Assembly (NCBI GenBank): GCA_002352185.1
Contig: DEHY01000065.1
Coordinates: 11,146 to 16,262, forward strand
DNA from: Competibacteraceae bacterium UBA2788
Lineage (GTDB): Bacteria; Pseudomonadota; Gammaproteobacteria; Competibacterales; Competibacteraceae
Reading direction: 5' to 3'
Length of the DNA stretch: 5,117 nt
Part shown: positions 1-5,117 of the stretch, one piece after another
Position numbering within the stretch: the stretch's first letter is position 1
How the letters are laid out: the number at the start of each line of letters is the position of its first letter
Notes under the pieces: generated by a model
Database searches by the model: none
What the model saw: the letters and a program-made list of their open reading frames with translations, nothing else
What the model was told of the DNA's origin: nothing
Made by a program: the position numbers and the translations under genes

Positions 1-653
1 ATTTTTTCCTCCACCGCCTCGCCGTGATGCAGTTCGCCCTCAATGATCCGGGCATCCTGATTTTCCCGCTGGTATTCCGGCAACAGATGGCGGCGGTTGG
101 ACGTGGCGCATAACAGCACATTATCGGGCGCGGCGCTGATCGAGCCGTCCAGCATGGCCTTGAGCGCCTTGTAGCTGGAATCGTCCGCCGCGAACGATAG
201 ATCGTCGCAGTAAAGCAGGAATCGCTCCGGGCGGTCGTAAAGCGGCTCAACAATATCCGGCAGATCGATCAAATCGTGCTTATCCACCTCGATCAGCCGC
301 AGACCACAGTCGGCATATTCATTGAGCAACGCCTTGATCAGCGAAGACTTGCCCGTGCCACGTGCGCCCCAGAGCAGGACATTGTTACAGGGGCGACCGA
401 CCAAAAATTGGCGCATGTTCAAATCCAGGGCCGCTTTCTGGCCCTCAATCCGGCGTAGATCGGCCAATCTTAACCGATGTGGGCGCCGCACCGGCTGTAG
501 ATAACCGCGCTGACCCAGTCGTCTCCAGCGAAACGCCCGATACCGTTCCCAGTCCGGCTCGGTCGGCGCCGTCGGCAACTGCGCTTCCAGCCGCTCAAGC
601 ACAGCGGCCAGCCGTTCAGCCAGCGCTGGGTCGAAATTCAGGGTGACTGGCAT
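1..653 (-). CDS. DUF815-family P-loop ATPase, 3'-truncated by window edge
   Basis: Reading leftward from the ATG at 653, the frame stays open to the window edge for 217 codons. The C-terminus, probably some 70-90 residues, is missing. The protein opens with a helical, charged N-terminal part (residues 1-70). A P-loop follows at 96-103 (GARGTGKS), then a Walker B-like strand ending in two acidic residues (FLLYCDDL, D150/D151), and a sensor-1-like strand with Asn186 (LLCATSNRRHL). This order and the wording around it (VLLWGARGTGKSSLIKALL, IEVDKHDL, DDSSYKALKAMLDG) match the DUF815 family of AAA+-like ATPases, which is widespread in proteobacteria and whose role is not established. No signal peptide is seen, so it is cytoplasmic. 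Its ATG lies 10 bp beyond the prc stop with no clear Shine-Dalgarno, which suggests translational coupling to prc. The family call is firm; the function is unknown. Confidence 0.9.
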   Translation of the reverse strand, partial: MPVTLNFDPALAERLAAVLERLEAQLPTAPTEPDWERYRAFRWRRLGQRGYLQPVRRPHRLRLADLRRIEGQKAALDLNMRQFLVGRPCNNVLLWGARGTGKSSLIKALLNEYADCGLRLIEVDKHDLIDLPDIVEPLYDRPERFLLYCDDLSFAADDSSYKALKAMLDGSISAAPDNVLLCATSNRRHLLPEYQRENQDARIIEGELHHGEAVEEK

Positions 654-663
654 CGCGGCGACG

Positions 664-2769
664 CTAACGGTTCATCACCACTGCGCTGCCAGAACCACTT
701 AACAGGATGAGATCGGCGATGATGCGGGTGCTTTCCGCCAATGCTGCGTCTGGAATCACGCTATCCTTGCCCTCCGGAATCTCGTCGCCGACCTTGAGCG
801 GCGGCAAATTCTTGAGGGCGCGATAACGATTTTCACGATCCCGTTGCCAGGCTTCGATGCGCTCCCGTTCGGCGCGGCGCTGGCTCTCCAGTAGTGAAAC
901 CGTGGTTTTTTCCCGCTGTTGCCTGGTGAAATCCAAATCGCGCAAGAACGCCTGATAATCCGGATCGCTGGCGATGCGCGCCTGATGCCGTCGCGCCAGT
1001 TCCGGCGTCAGCGTCGCCAGCCGCTGGTCACCGCGATAACGGGTAGCGGCGATTTCATCCCATGGCAACGCATTCTTTTGGGCGCTCTCGCCGACTTCTT
1101 CGCTGTCCACTGTTGAAGGAATGGCGATATCCGGGCGAACTCCGCGATGCTGAGTGCTGCTGCCGTTGATCCGGTAGAACTTGGCAATGGTCAGTTTCAA
1201 CTGGCCTTGCGCTTCCTTGGCCTTGGTGAAGCGGCTCAAGTCGACCAGGGTTTGCACCGTGCCCTTGCCAAAGGTCGGATCGCCGATCACGATGCCGCGC
1301 CCGTAATCCTGAATTGCGCCTGCGAAAATTTCCGAGGCCGAGGCGCTGGCATGATCCACCAGCACCGCCAGCGGTCCGTCGTAGACTAGGCCGGGTTCGC
1401 TGTCCTTCTCGACTTCCACATTGCCGCCCGCATTTCTGACCTGCACCACCGGACCGTCCCCAACAAACAGGCCGGTCAAATCCACTGCTTCCTGCAGGGA
1501 GCCACCGCCATTCTCGCGCAGATCCAGCACCAGTCCATCGACCTTGCCGCGCAGTTCATCCAGCAACCGGCGGACATCGCGGGTGGTGCTGCGATAGTTG
1601 GGATCGCCGCGCCGGGCTGCGTCGAAATCGCTATAGAACGCCGGGATGGTGATGACGCCGATCCGCAGATCGCGTCCGTCGGCGCTGCGGATCGTTTTGA
1701 TCTCGCTCTTGGCGGCCTGTTTTTCCAGCTTGATGGTGTCGCGGACGATCCGCACGGTTTTTTCCGCCGCCGCCACGCCCGCCTTGCCGGGTTGCACCTT
1801 CAACCGCACCACCGTACCGCGCTGACCACGAATGCGGTCTACTACGTCGTCCAGCCGCCAGCCCACCACATCCAGCCAGGCGCCATCATCGCCTTGCGCC
1901 ACCGCCACGATCCGATCTCCGGCCTTAATCTGCTGACTGAGATCAGCCGGGCCGCCAGTGACCAGTTCAACCACCGTCACCAGCTCCTCGTCCATCCGCA
2001 GCACACAGCCAATGCCTTCCAGAGACAGCCGCATCTGGATGTTAAAGTTTTCGGTGTTGCGTGGGGAAAAATAGGCGGTGTGCGGATCGAAGGCTTGGGC
2101 GACCGCGTTCATATACAACTGGAACACGTCGTCACTGGTGGATTGCTGGGCCTGCCGCAGTCGGTTGTCGTACCGCTTGACCAGCAACTCGCGGGCGGCG
2201 GATCGATCCTTGCCGGACAGCATCAGCGTTAGCATCTCGTGCTTCAGCCGTTTGCGCCAGAATTCATCCAGTTCCGCCGTGTTTTTGGCCCAGGGCGCGT
2301 TCTTGCGGTCTATCTCCAGCGACTCGTCCGCGTCGAAGCGGAATTCTTGCTGGAGCAGGGTCTGAATCCGGGCAGCCCGTTCCGCCAATCGGCGCAGGTA
2401 AACATTGAAAATAGTGTAGGCTGGCTGCAAATCGCCGTTTTTCAGGGCGTCGTCCAATGTGGTGCGATACTTCTCGAACCCGGCGATATCGCTGGCCAGG
2501 AAATAGGCGCGGCTGAAATCGATATCATCGAGATACGCAGTCAAGACCAGCGCGGACAGTCGATCATCCAGCTTGCTCTGCCGGTAATGGTGCCGGGACA
2601 GCAGTTCAGCAATCGTCTGATCCAGCGAGGCTTGCCGGGTCGTCGGCGCCAAGGTCCTGATGGCAGTATCCGTGACCGGTTCGTCCGGCTTGGCGGACAC
2701 TCCCGTCATGCTCAGCATCAGGGCCAGGGGCAGTAAAATCAGGGATTTCAGGATGCGGACGTTATGCAT
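664..2769 (-). CDS. prc: Carboxy-terminal processing (tail-specific) protease Prc/Tsp
   Basis: This is a 701-residue periplasmic S41 protease, close to the roughly 680 residues of E. coli Prc. In E. coli, Prc degrades SsrA-tagged and misfolded envelope proteins and, with NlpI, the murein endopeptidase MepS. A Sec signal peptide is visible (MHNVRILKSL, then a hydrophobic core, likely cleavage after VSA at residue 26). Next come the TSP N-terminal helical domain (about 40-235), a PDZ domain (about 243-327), the S41 core (about 367-550) and a charged, helical C-terminal domain typical of Tsp (about 560-690). The nucleophile is probably Ser477 in ASASASE, with general base Lys502 in GDPTFGKGT and Gln506 four residues later. 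The 25-residue Ser-Lys spacing matches E. coli S430/K455. The ATG at 2769 was chosen because it starts directly at the signal peptide and has a GAGAAG Shine-Dalgarno-like stretch. An upstream in-frame ATG at 2907 would add 46 non-secretory residues and overlap the preceding gene. Confidence 0.96.
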   Translation of the reverse strand: MHNVRILKSLILLPLALMLSMTGVSAKPDEPVTDTAIRTLAPTTRQASLDQTIAELLSRHHYRQSKLDDRLSALVLTAYLDDIDFSRAYFLASDIAGFEKYRTTLDDALKNGDLQPAYTIFNVYLRRLAERAARIQTLLQQEFRFDADESLEIDRKNAPWAKNTAELDEFWRKRLKHEMLTLMLSGKDRSAARELLVKRYDNRLRQAQQSTSDDVFQLYMNAVAQAFDPHTAYFSPRNTENFNIQMRLSLEGIGCVLRMDEELVTVVELVTGGPADLSQQIKAGDRIVAVAQGDDGAWLDVVGWRLDDVVDRIRGQRGTVVRLKVQPGKAGVAAAEKTVRIVRDTIKLEKQAAKSEIKTIRSADGRDLRIGVITIPAFYSDFDAARRGDPNYRSTTRDVRRLLDELRGKVDGLVLDLRENGGGSLQEAVDLTGLFVGDGPVVQVRNAGGNVEVEKDSEPGLVYDGPLAVLVDHASASASEIFAGAIQDYGRGIVIGDPTFGKGTVQTLVDLSRFTKAKEAQGQLKLTIAKFYRINGSSTQHRGVRPDIAIPSTVDSEEVGESAQKNALPWDEIAATRYRGDQRLATLTPELARRHQARIASDPDYQAFLRDLDFTRQQREKTTVSLLESQRRAERERIEAWQRDRENRYRALKNLPPLKVGDEIPEGKDSVIPDAALAESTRIIADLILLSGSGSAVVMNR

Positions 2770-2827
2770 GATGCTTCTCGACAAGAACGAACCCCAACGC
2801 GCCACCCCGCCCGGACCATTCTTCCCT

Positions 2828-3673
2828 TCAGGATGGAGTGGGATGAACCAAGGCGATATCGGTGGCGACCGGTTGCTTGCCGTTCGGCTCGGCCAGGGTG
2901 AATTCAAAAATATGGTTACGGGACGGCAGTTTCATCACGTTGAAACCCTCCGGCAAGCTGGAATCGTGAAAAAACGCGGTACGGTACGGGGAGTCCGAAT
3001 CACGGGAGTCGGTCTTCCATAGATACGGCGACAGTTTCACCAGAAAACGCATGAAACCGAAGCTCTTGTTGTCATCGTGGTGATAGCAGTATCCACGCAC
3101 CCGCGATCCCATTGCACCCCACAACGGCGCAAAATAATCATCGCCCCGGGTTGGCAGCAAACCCGGCACCAAGTAGCCGGATACGAACATGTCCGATTCC
3201 CGACGCAGTTCCTCTGACACATTGTCGAACGCCAGAGTTTCCACACGACAGCCTTTATTTTGCAAGGCGCGCACCACCTGCACGAAATCGCCGTCACCTG
3301 TCGCCAGCAGCACCCGGTCCAGATTCTCCGATTGCAGCAGCACATCCACCGCCATATCGAGATCAGCATTAGCCTTACCATAGCGGTTTCCGGCTTCGTC
3401 TTGAAACCATTTAACCCGTTTTTCGATGACCTTATAGCCAAGTTCGCGCAGGGCAGACTGATAGGCGCGGGCCTTGTCACGATAGACGGTATTGGTTTCG
3501 GCGCGTTCCTCGTCGTAGGACAGATAGACATTCAGTCGCAAGGGTTCGGCATGATCCCGGCAAGCGAACTCGCGCAGCACATCGTATTGCATGCGCTGGC
3601 CTCCATTGCGCGATATATTGGCGGCATCTACGTAAACGCCAACCTTGGCGTGAGATTTGATTTCGGTCGTCAT
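2828..3673 (-). CDS. NYN-domain (LabA/DUF88) putative RNase with C-terminal cold-shock-like domain
   Basis: This is a 281-residue soluble protein with two parts. Residues 10-170 form a NYN (PIN-like) domain. They carry the expected acidic metal-site residues: D16 in VYVDAANI (with N19), D104/D106/D110 in ANADLDMAVD, and D127/D129 in ATGDGDF. Known NYN proteins are PIN-fold, metal-dependent ribonucleases or RNA-processing factors, so RNA cleavage is the likely activity. Residues about 190-275 read like a cold-shock OB fold. There is an RNP1-like KSFGFM (203-208), an RNP2-like AFFH (233-236), and a final strand pattern IFEFTLAEPNGKQPVATDIAL resembling the end of CspA. A longer linker separates the two RNP motifs. 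No signal peptide or membrane segment is seen. The start is the first ATG of the frame and lacks a good Shine-Dalgarno. prc follows after 58 bp. The NYN call is firm, the cold-shock call is by motif reading, and the RNA target is unknown. Confidence 0.9.
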   Translation of the reverse strand: MTTEIKSHAKVGVYVDAANISRNGGQRMQYDVLREFACRDHAEPLRLNVYLSYDEERAETNTVYRDKARAYQSALRELGYKVIEKRVKWFQDEAGNRYGKANADLDMAVDVLLQSENLDRVLLATGDGDFVQVVRALQNKGCRVETLAFDNVSEELRRESDMFVSGYLVPGLLPTRGDDYFAPLWGAMGSRVRGYCYHHDDNKSFGFMRFLVKLSPYLWKTDSRDSDSPYRTAFFHDSSLPEGFNVMKLPSRNHIFEFTLAEPNGKQPVATDIALVHPTPS

Positions 3674-3715
3674 AGTATCTATGTCAGGTAACTCGTTTAA
3701 TGAATTGACACTGCA

Positions 3716-3721
3716 ATTATA
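3716..3721 (-). promoter_or_regulatory. Candidate -10 box (TATAAT) for the NYN-prc-DUF815 transcript
   Basis: On the minus strand a perfect TATAAT lies 42 bp upstream of the NYN ATG, in the most AT-rich part of the intergenic region. This would start transcription near 3709 and give a leader of about 36 nt. At the usual spacing the -35 position (around 3739-3744, GCAGTT) matches the sigma-70 consensus poorly, and no extended -10 TG is present. An activator, or low basal strength, is therefore possible. This is a single-motif prediction. Confidence 0.45.
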
Positions 3722-3747
3722 CGTTTTTCCAGAATGGAAACTGCGTG

Positions 3748-3766
3748 GGCATTATTACAGAATGCC
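3748..3766. repeat. Perfect 6-bp inverted repeat GGCATT-N7-AATGCC upstream of the NYN promoter
   Basis: GGCATT at 3748-3753 and AATGCC at 3761-3766 are exact reverse complements around a 7-nt AT-rich centre. The repeat sits a few bases upstream of the expected -35 position of the NYN promoter. That is a typical place for a regulator to bind. It could also fold as a weak hairpin at the end of the scpB transcript, but no U-tract follows on either strand. It shares three bases with the neighbouring stem-loop, so the two could not form together. Confidence 0.4.
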
Positions 3767-3795
3767 GACTGATCCGCTGTACTTTCAGGATCGGC
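3764..3795 (-). terminator. Possible stem-loop at the 3' end of scpB (no U-tract)
   Basis: Read on the minus strand, GCCGATCC pairs with GGA and TCGGC, with TCAG bulged on the 3' side and a 12-nt loop. It begins 31 bp after the scpB stop. Only mixed sequence (ATTCTG) follows, so it lacks the U-run of a normal intrinsic terminator. It may protect the mRNA 3' end or do nothing. It is the only candidate terminator I can see between scpB and the NYN gene. Confidence 0.25.
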
Positions 3796-3826
3796 GCGAG
3801 GGGGCGGATGAGTCGAGCGGAGATGA

Positions 3827-4606
3827 TCATGAACCGGAAAACCGGGGTTTGCGCTTGCCCCGGAACGCGTTCAGTCCTTCCTGATAGTCGTGACTGTCAT
3901 ACACGATGCGGCGCAGTCCCTGAATTCGCTCAAACAGCTCAGGGGTAATAGCGTGCGCGCTGGCCAACAACCGTAATTCTTCCTTCATCACTGCAATGCT
4001 CAGGGGTGAATTGGCGCTGATGTGCGTTGCCAGATTATGGACGAAGGCTTCGATTTCCTCCTTTGATTTAATGTAGTTGATCATGCCAAGGTTCAAAGCC
4101 TGTGATGTAGGGATAGGCTGGGCTGTGAACAGCATCTCCTTCGCCACCGGCAGCGGGATCATGTTCATCAGGGTCAGCACGCCGCCGAGGTTATAGGGAA
4201 CGCCTAGCTTGGCCGGGGTGATGGCGAAAGTGGCGTCAGGCGTGGCGACCAGGATATCGCAGGCCATGGCCACTTCGCAGCCGCCACCCCAGACTCCACC
4301 CTCGATCAGGGCGATGATGGGTGCGGGAAATTCCTGGATAGCGCGCACCAGAACGCGCAGCGAATCACCCCAGCCCAGCGGATCGCGCCCACGGTCAGGC
4401 AGTTCGCTGACATCATGACCGGCAGACCAGACCTTGACGCCGGCGGCGGCGCGCAACACTACGGCGCGGATGTTCTGCGCCCGAAAGTCCTCCAGTGCAG
4501 CGGTAATTTCACTAATCAACGCTTCGCTTAGGGCGTTGCGCTTTTCGGGATGATTCAGCACGATGACGCCGATGGCGTCTTTCGCTTCAGCCAGCACCAG
4601 CGGCAT
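3827..4606 (-). CDS. scpB: Methylmalonyl-CoA decarboxylase (crotonase superfamily)
   Basis: This 259-residue cytoplasmic protein matches E. coli ScpB/YgfG (261 aa) along its whole length. ScpB decarboxylates methylmalonyl-CoA to propionyl-CoA. Diagnostic stretches shared with YgfG as I recall it are KVWSAGHDVSELPDRGRDPL, GGVWGGGCE, PAKLGVPYNLGG, MKEELRLL and FERIQGLRR, ending in VYDSHDYQEGLNAF. The oxyanion-hole regions are AGHD (61-64) and WGGG (106-109). His64 and Tyr138 correspond to YgfG His66 and Tyr140. These residues favour a decarboxylase over an ordinary enoyl-CoA hydratase, whose two catalytic glutamates are not both evident. In E. coli the gene sits with the mutase scpA and CoA-transferase scpC, but neither is in this window. 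The ATG at 4606 has an AAGGAAA Shine-Dalgarno. Likely role: propionyl-CoA/methylmalonyl-CoA balance. The superfamily is certain and the substrate is well supported by motif similarity. Confidence 0.92.
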   Translation of the reverse strand: MPLVLAEAKDAIGVIVLNHPEKRNALSEALISEITAALEDFRAQNIRAVVLRAAAGVKVWSAGHDVSELPDRGRDPLGWGDSLRVLVRAIQEFPAPIIALIEGGVWGGGCEVAMACDILVATPDATFAITPAKLGVPYNLGGVLTLMNMIPLPVAKEMLFTAQPIPTSQALNLGMINYIKSKEEIEAFVHNLATHISANSPLSIAVMKEELRLLASAHAITPELFERIQGLRRIVYDSHDYQEGLNAFRGKRKPRFSGS

Positions 4607-4611
4607 GGAGG

Positions 4612-4618
4612 TTTCCTT
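4612..4618 (-). promoter_or_regulatory. Shine-Dalgarno of scpB
   Basis: AAGGAAA on the minus strand lies 5 bases before the scpB ATG, with the AGGA core 7 bases away, and supports that start. The bases between it and the ATG are CCTCC. This is the anti-Shine-Dalgarno sequence itself and could pair locally with the AGG, though only over three base pairs. Confidence 0.6.
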
Positions 4619-4642
4619 GCGTCAAGATATTTGGGCGAAAAT

Positions 4643-4667
4643 CAAAAACAGGGCTGAAGACCAGCCC
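4643..4667 (-). terminator. Intrinsic terminator after tRNA-Leu
   Basis: On the minus strand a perfect 6-bp stem, GGGCTG (4667-4662) with CAGCCC (4656-4651), closes a 5-nt GTCTT loop and is followed by TGTTTTTG. This is a textbook rho-independent terminator, 29 nt after the encoded CCA of the tRNA. It would end the tRNA transcript, and it lies only 36 bp before the scpB start codon. Confidence 0.88.
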
Positions 4668-4695
4668 GGAATGCAGGACAACAAACGGATTCTAT

Positions 4696-4781
4696 TGGTG
4701 CCGGGAGAGAGACTCGAACTCTCACGACCTTGCGGCCGGTGGATTTTGAGTCCACTGCGTCTACCGTTCCGCCATCCCGGC
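4696..4781 (-). tRNA. tRNA-Leu (anticodon CAA), CCA encoded
   Basis: The 86 nt fold as a complete class II tRNA. The acceptor GCCGGGA pairs exactly with TCCCGGC, followed by discriminator A and an encoded CCA (4698-4696). The D-stem is GCG/CGC. The anticodon stem GTGGA/TCCAC carries the loop CTCAAAA, giving anticodon CAA (4748-4746), which reads UUG. A long variable arm has a GGCC/GGTC stem capped by GCAA. The T-arm is GAGAG/CTCTC with loop TTCGAGT. The long variable arm, discriminator A and CAA anticodon identify leucine, as in E. coli leuX. All stems are intact, so it should be functional. Its own terminator follows. Confidence 0.97.
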
Positions 4782-4796
4782 GTGGGAGGAACTGTG

Positions 4797-4825
4797 ATTA
4801 TTGAGCATTTTCCATCACCGGGCAA
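4797..4825 (-). promoter_or_regulatory. Candidate sigma-70 promoter of tRNA-Leu
   Basis: On the minus strand TTGCCC (4825-4820) and AATAAT (4802-4797) are separated by 17 bp. This puts the start of transcription near 4790, about 9 nt before the mature tRNA 5' end. Spacing and position are right, but each box matches consensus only partly. The -35 lies inside a long inverted repeat described separately. Confidence 0.4.
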
Positions 4826-4862
4826 GGCAAACGACGATCTTTGCCTAACCCGGACGGGTGAT
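4814..4862. repeat. Long imperfect inverted repeat between tRNA-Leu and the DMT transporter
   Basis: The core is AGGCAAA (4825-4831), an 8-nt centre, and its exact complement TTTGCCT (4840-4846). Outside a symmetric 2-nt mismatch on each side, CCGGG (4818-4822) pairs with CCCGG (4849-4853). Further out, ATCACC (4814-4819) is complementary to GGTGAT (4857-4862), giving an alternative outer pairing. It fills much of the 131-bp divergent intergenic region and covers the predicted tRNA -35 box. No U-tract follows on either side, so it does not look like an intrinsic terminator. An operator or a structured leader of the plus-strand gene are both possible. Confidence 0.5.
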
Positions 4863-4912
4863 ATTGCCGGTTGCGCCCGGCGCGAATGGCCTCAGCCAGG
4901 TAAGCAAGCAAC

Positions 4913-5117
4913 ATGCTATTGACCCTCAAGACGCTGAAAGCGGAATTGCTCTTGCTGTTAGCGGCGGTGATCTGGGGTTTCGCTTTTGTCGCCCAGCGGG
5001 TTGGCATGGAGCATGTCGGCCCCTTTACCTACAACGGTGTTCGCTTCATGTTGGGCGCATTGTCACTGGCGCCGCTGCTCTTGCTCAATCGGCGGTCTGC
5101 CGATCTTGGCGCGGATC
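4913..5117 (+). CDS. EamA/DMT-family transporter, N-terminal part (truncated by window edge)
   Basis: The first 68 codons of an inner-membrane protein are present and the rest lies beyond the window. Full members of the drug/metabolite transporter (EamA) family are usually about 300 residues with ten membrane helices. Helix 1 is about residues 9-29 (AELLLLLAAVIWGFAFVAQR), carrying the family's usual 'A-x-I/L-W-G-x-x-F' pattern. A short loop, VGPFTYNGVRF, leads into helix 2 (about 46-61, MLGALSLAPLLLL), closed by the basic residues NRR. An in-frame TAA at 4901-4903 makes the ATG at 4913 the earliest possible start. The Shine-Dalgarno is poor (AGG 12 bases upstream). It diverges from the tRNA gene. 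The substrate cannot be predicted, since DMT members export amino acids, metabolites or drugs. The family assignment is secure even from this fragment. Confidence 0.88.
   Translation, partial: MLLTLKTLKAELLLLLAAVIWGFAFVAQRVGMEHVGPFTYNGVRFMLGALSLAPLLLLNRRSADLGAD

Noticed and set aside
1792..2736. Two long plus-strand open frames (1792-2232 and 2239-2736)
   Set aside because: Both lie antisense inside prc, whose minus-strand reading has clear domains. Their translations have no recognisable motif and are expected by-products of GC-rich codon use.
2770..2907. Longer prc start adding 46 residues before the signal peptide
   Set aside because: It would overlap the NYN gene by 80 bp and bury the secretion signal behind a proline-rich, charged stretch. 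The ATG at 2769 begins directly at a normal signal peptide.
3037..3531. Minus-strand open frame of 164 codons inside the NYN gene
   Set aside because: It is in a shifted frame of a well-supported gene, with a Cys/Trp-rich unnatural composition.
3260..3691. Plus-strand open frame of 143 codons antisense to the NYN gene
   Set aside because: It is the complement of a gene with clear NYN motifs and has no family resemblance or ribosome binding site that I could see.
3705..3710. Perfect TTGACA -35 hexamer on the plus strand
   Set aside because: No -10 box lies 16-18 bp downstream (TCCAGA there) and no plausible plus-strand gene follows.
3832..3849. CCGG-AAAA-CCGG hairpin at the end of scpB
   Set aside because: It lies within the last codons of scpB, has a 4-bp stem and no U-tract, and is explained by the coding sequence.
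4563..4922. Plus-strand open frame of 119 codons across the tRNA
   Set aside because: It runs antisense through the scpB start, the terminator and an intact tRNA, so it cannot be a credible protein gene.
4622..5007. Small minus-strand open frames (4622-4825 and 4798-5007)
   Set aside because: The first is read through the tRNA and its terminator. The second is antisense to the transporter start. Neither has recognisable protein features.

Overview
This window looks like an ordinary chromosomal stretch of a GC-rich proteobacterium, most likely a gammaproteobacterium. The evidence is a full-length tail-specific protease of the E. coli Prc type, a protein close to E. coli methylmalonyl-CoA decarboxylase (ScpB/YgfG), and a class II tRNA-Leu with an encoded CCA. 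The exact lineage cannot be fixed from the sequence alone. I see no transposase, phage gene, CRISPR array or rRNA.

Almost everything is on the minus strand. Read in that direction (right to left), the order is: tRNA-Leu(CAA) with its own intrinsic terminator; scpB-like methylmalonyl-CoA decarboxylase; a 153-bp intergenic region with inverted repeats and a perfect TATAAT box; a NYN-domain (LabA/DUF88) putative ribonuclease with a C-terminal cold-shock-like OB fold; prc (periplasmic carboxy-terminal processing protease); and the first three quarters of a DUF815-type P-loop ATPase that runs off the left edge. On the plus strand, diverging from the tRNA, is the N-terminal part of an EamA/DMT-family membrane transporter that runs off the right edge.

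The NYN gene, prc and the DUF815 ATPase are closely spaced (58 and 10 bp gaps) on one strand with no terminator visible between them, so they probably form one transcript. That would link RNA metabolism, envelope proteolysis and a cytoplasmic ATPase of unknown role. In E. coli, prc follows the RNA-chaperone gene proQ. Here a different putative RNA-binding protein occupies that place. scpB stands without scpA or scpC nearby, and its leader begins just after the tRNA terminator.

Nothing here is clearly a new system. The points most worth a second look are the NYN plus cold-shock fusion next to prc, a long imperfect inverted repeat lying over the predicted tRNA promoter, and the missing promoter of scpB.
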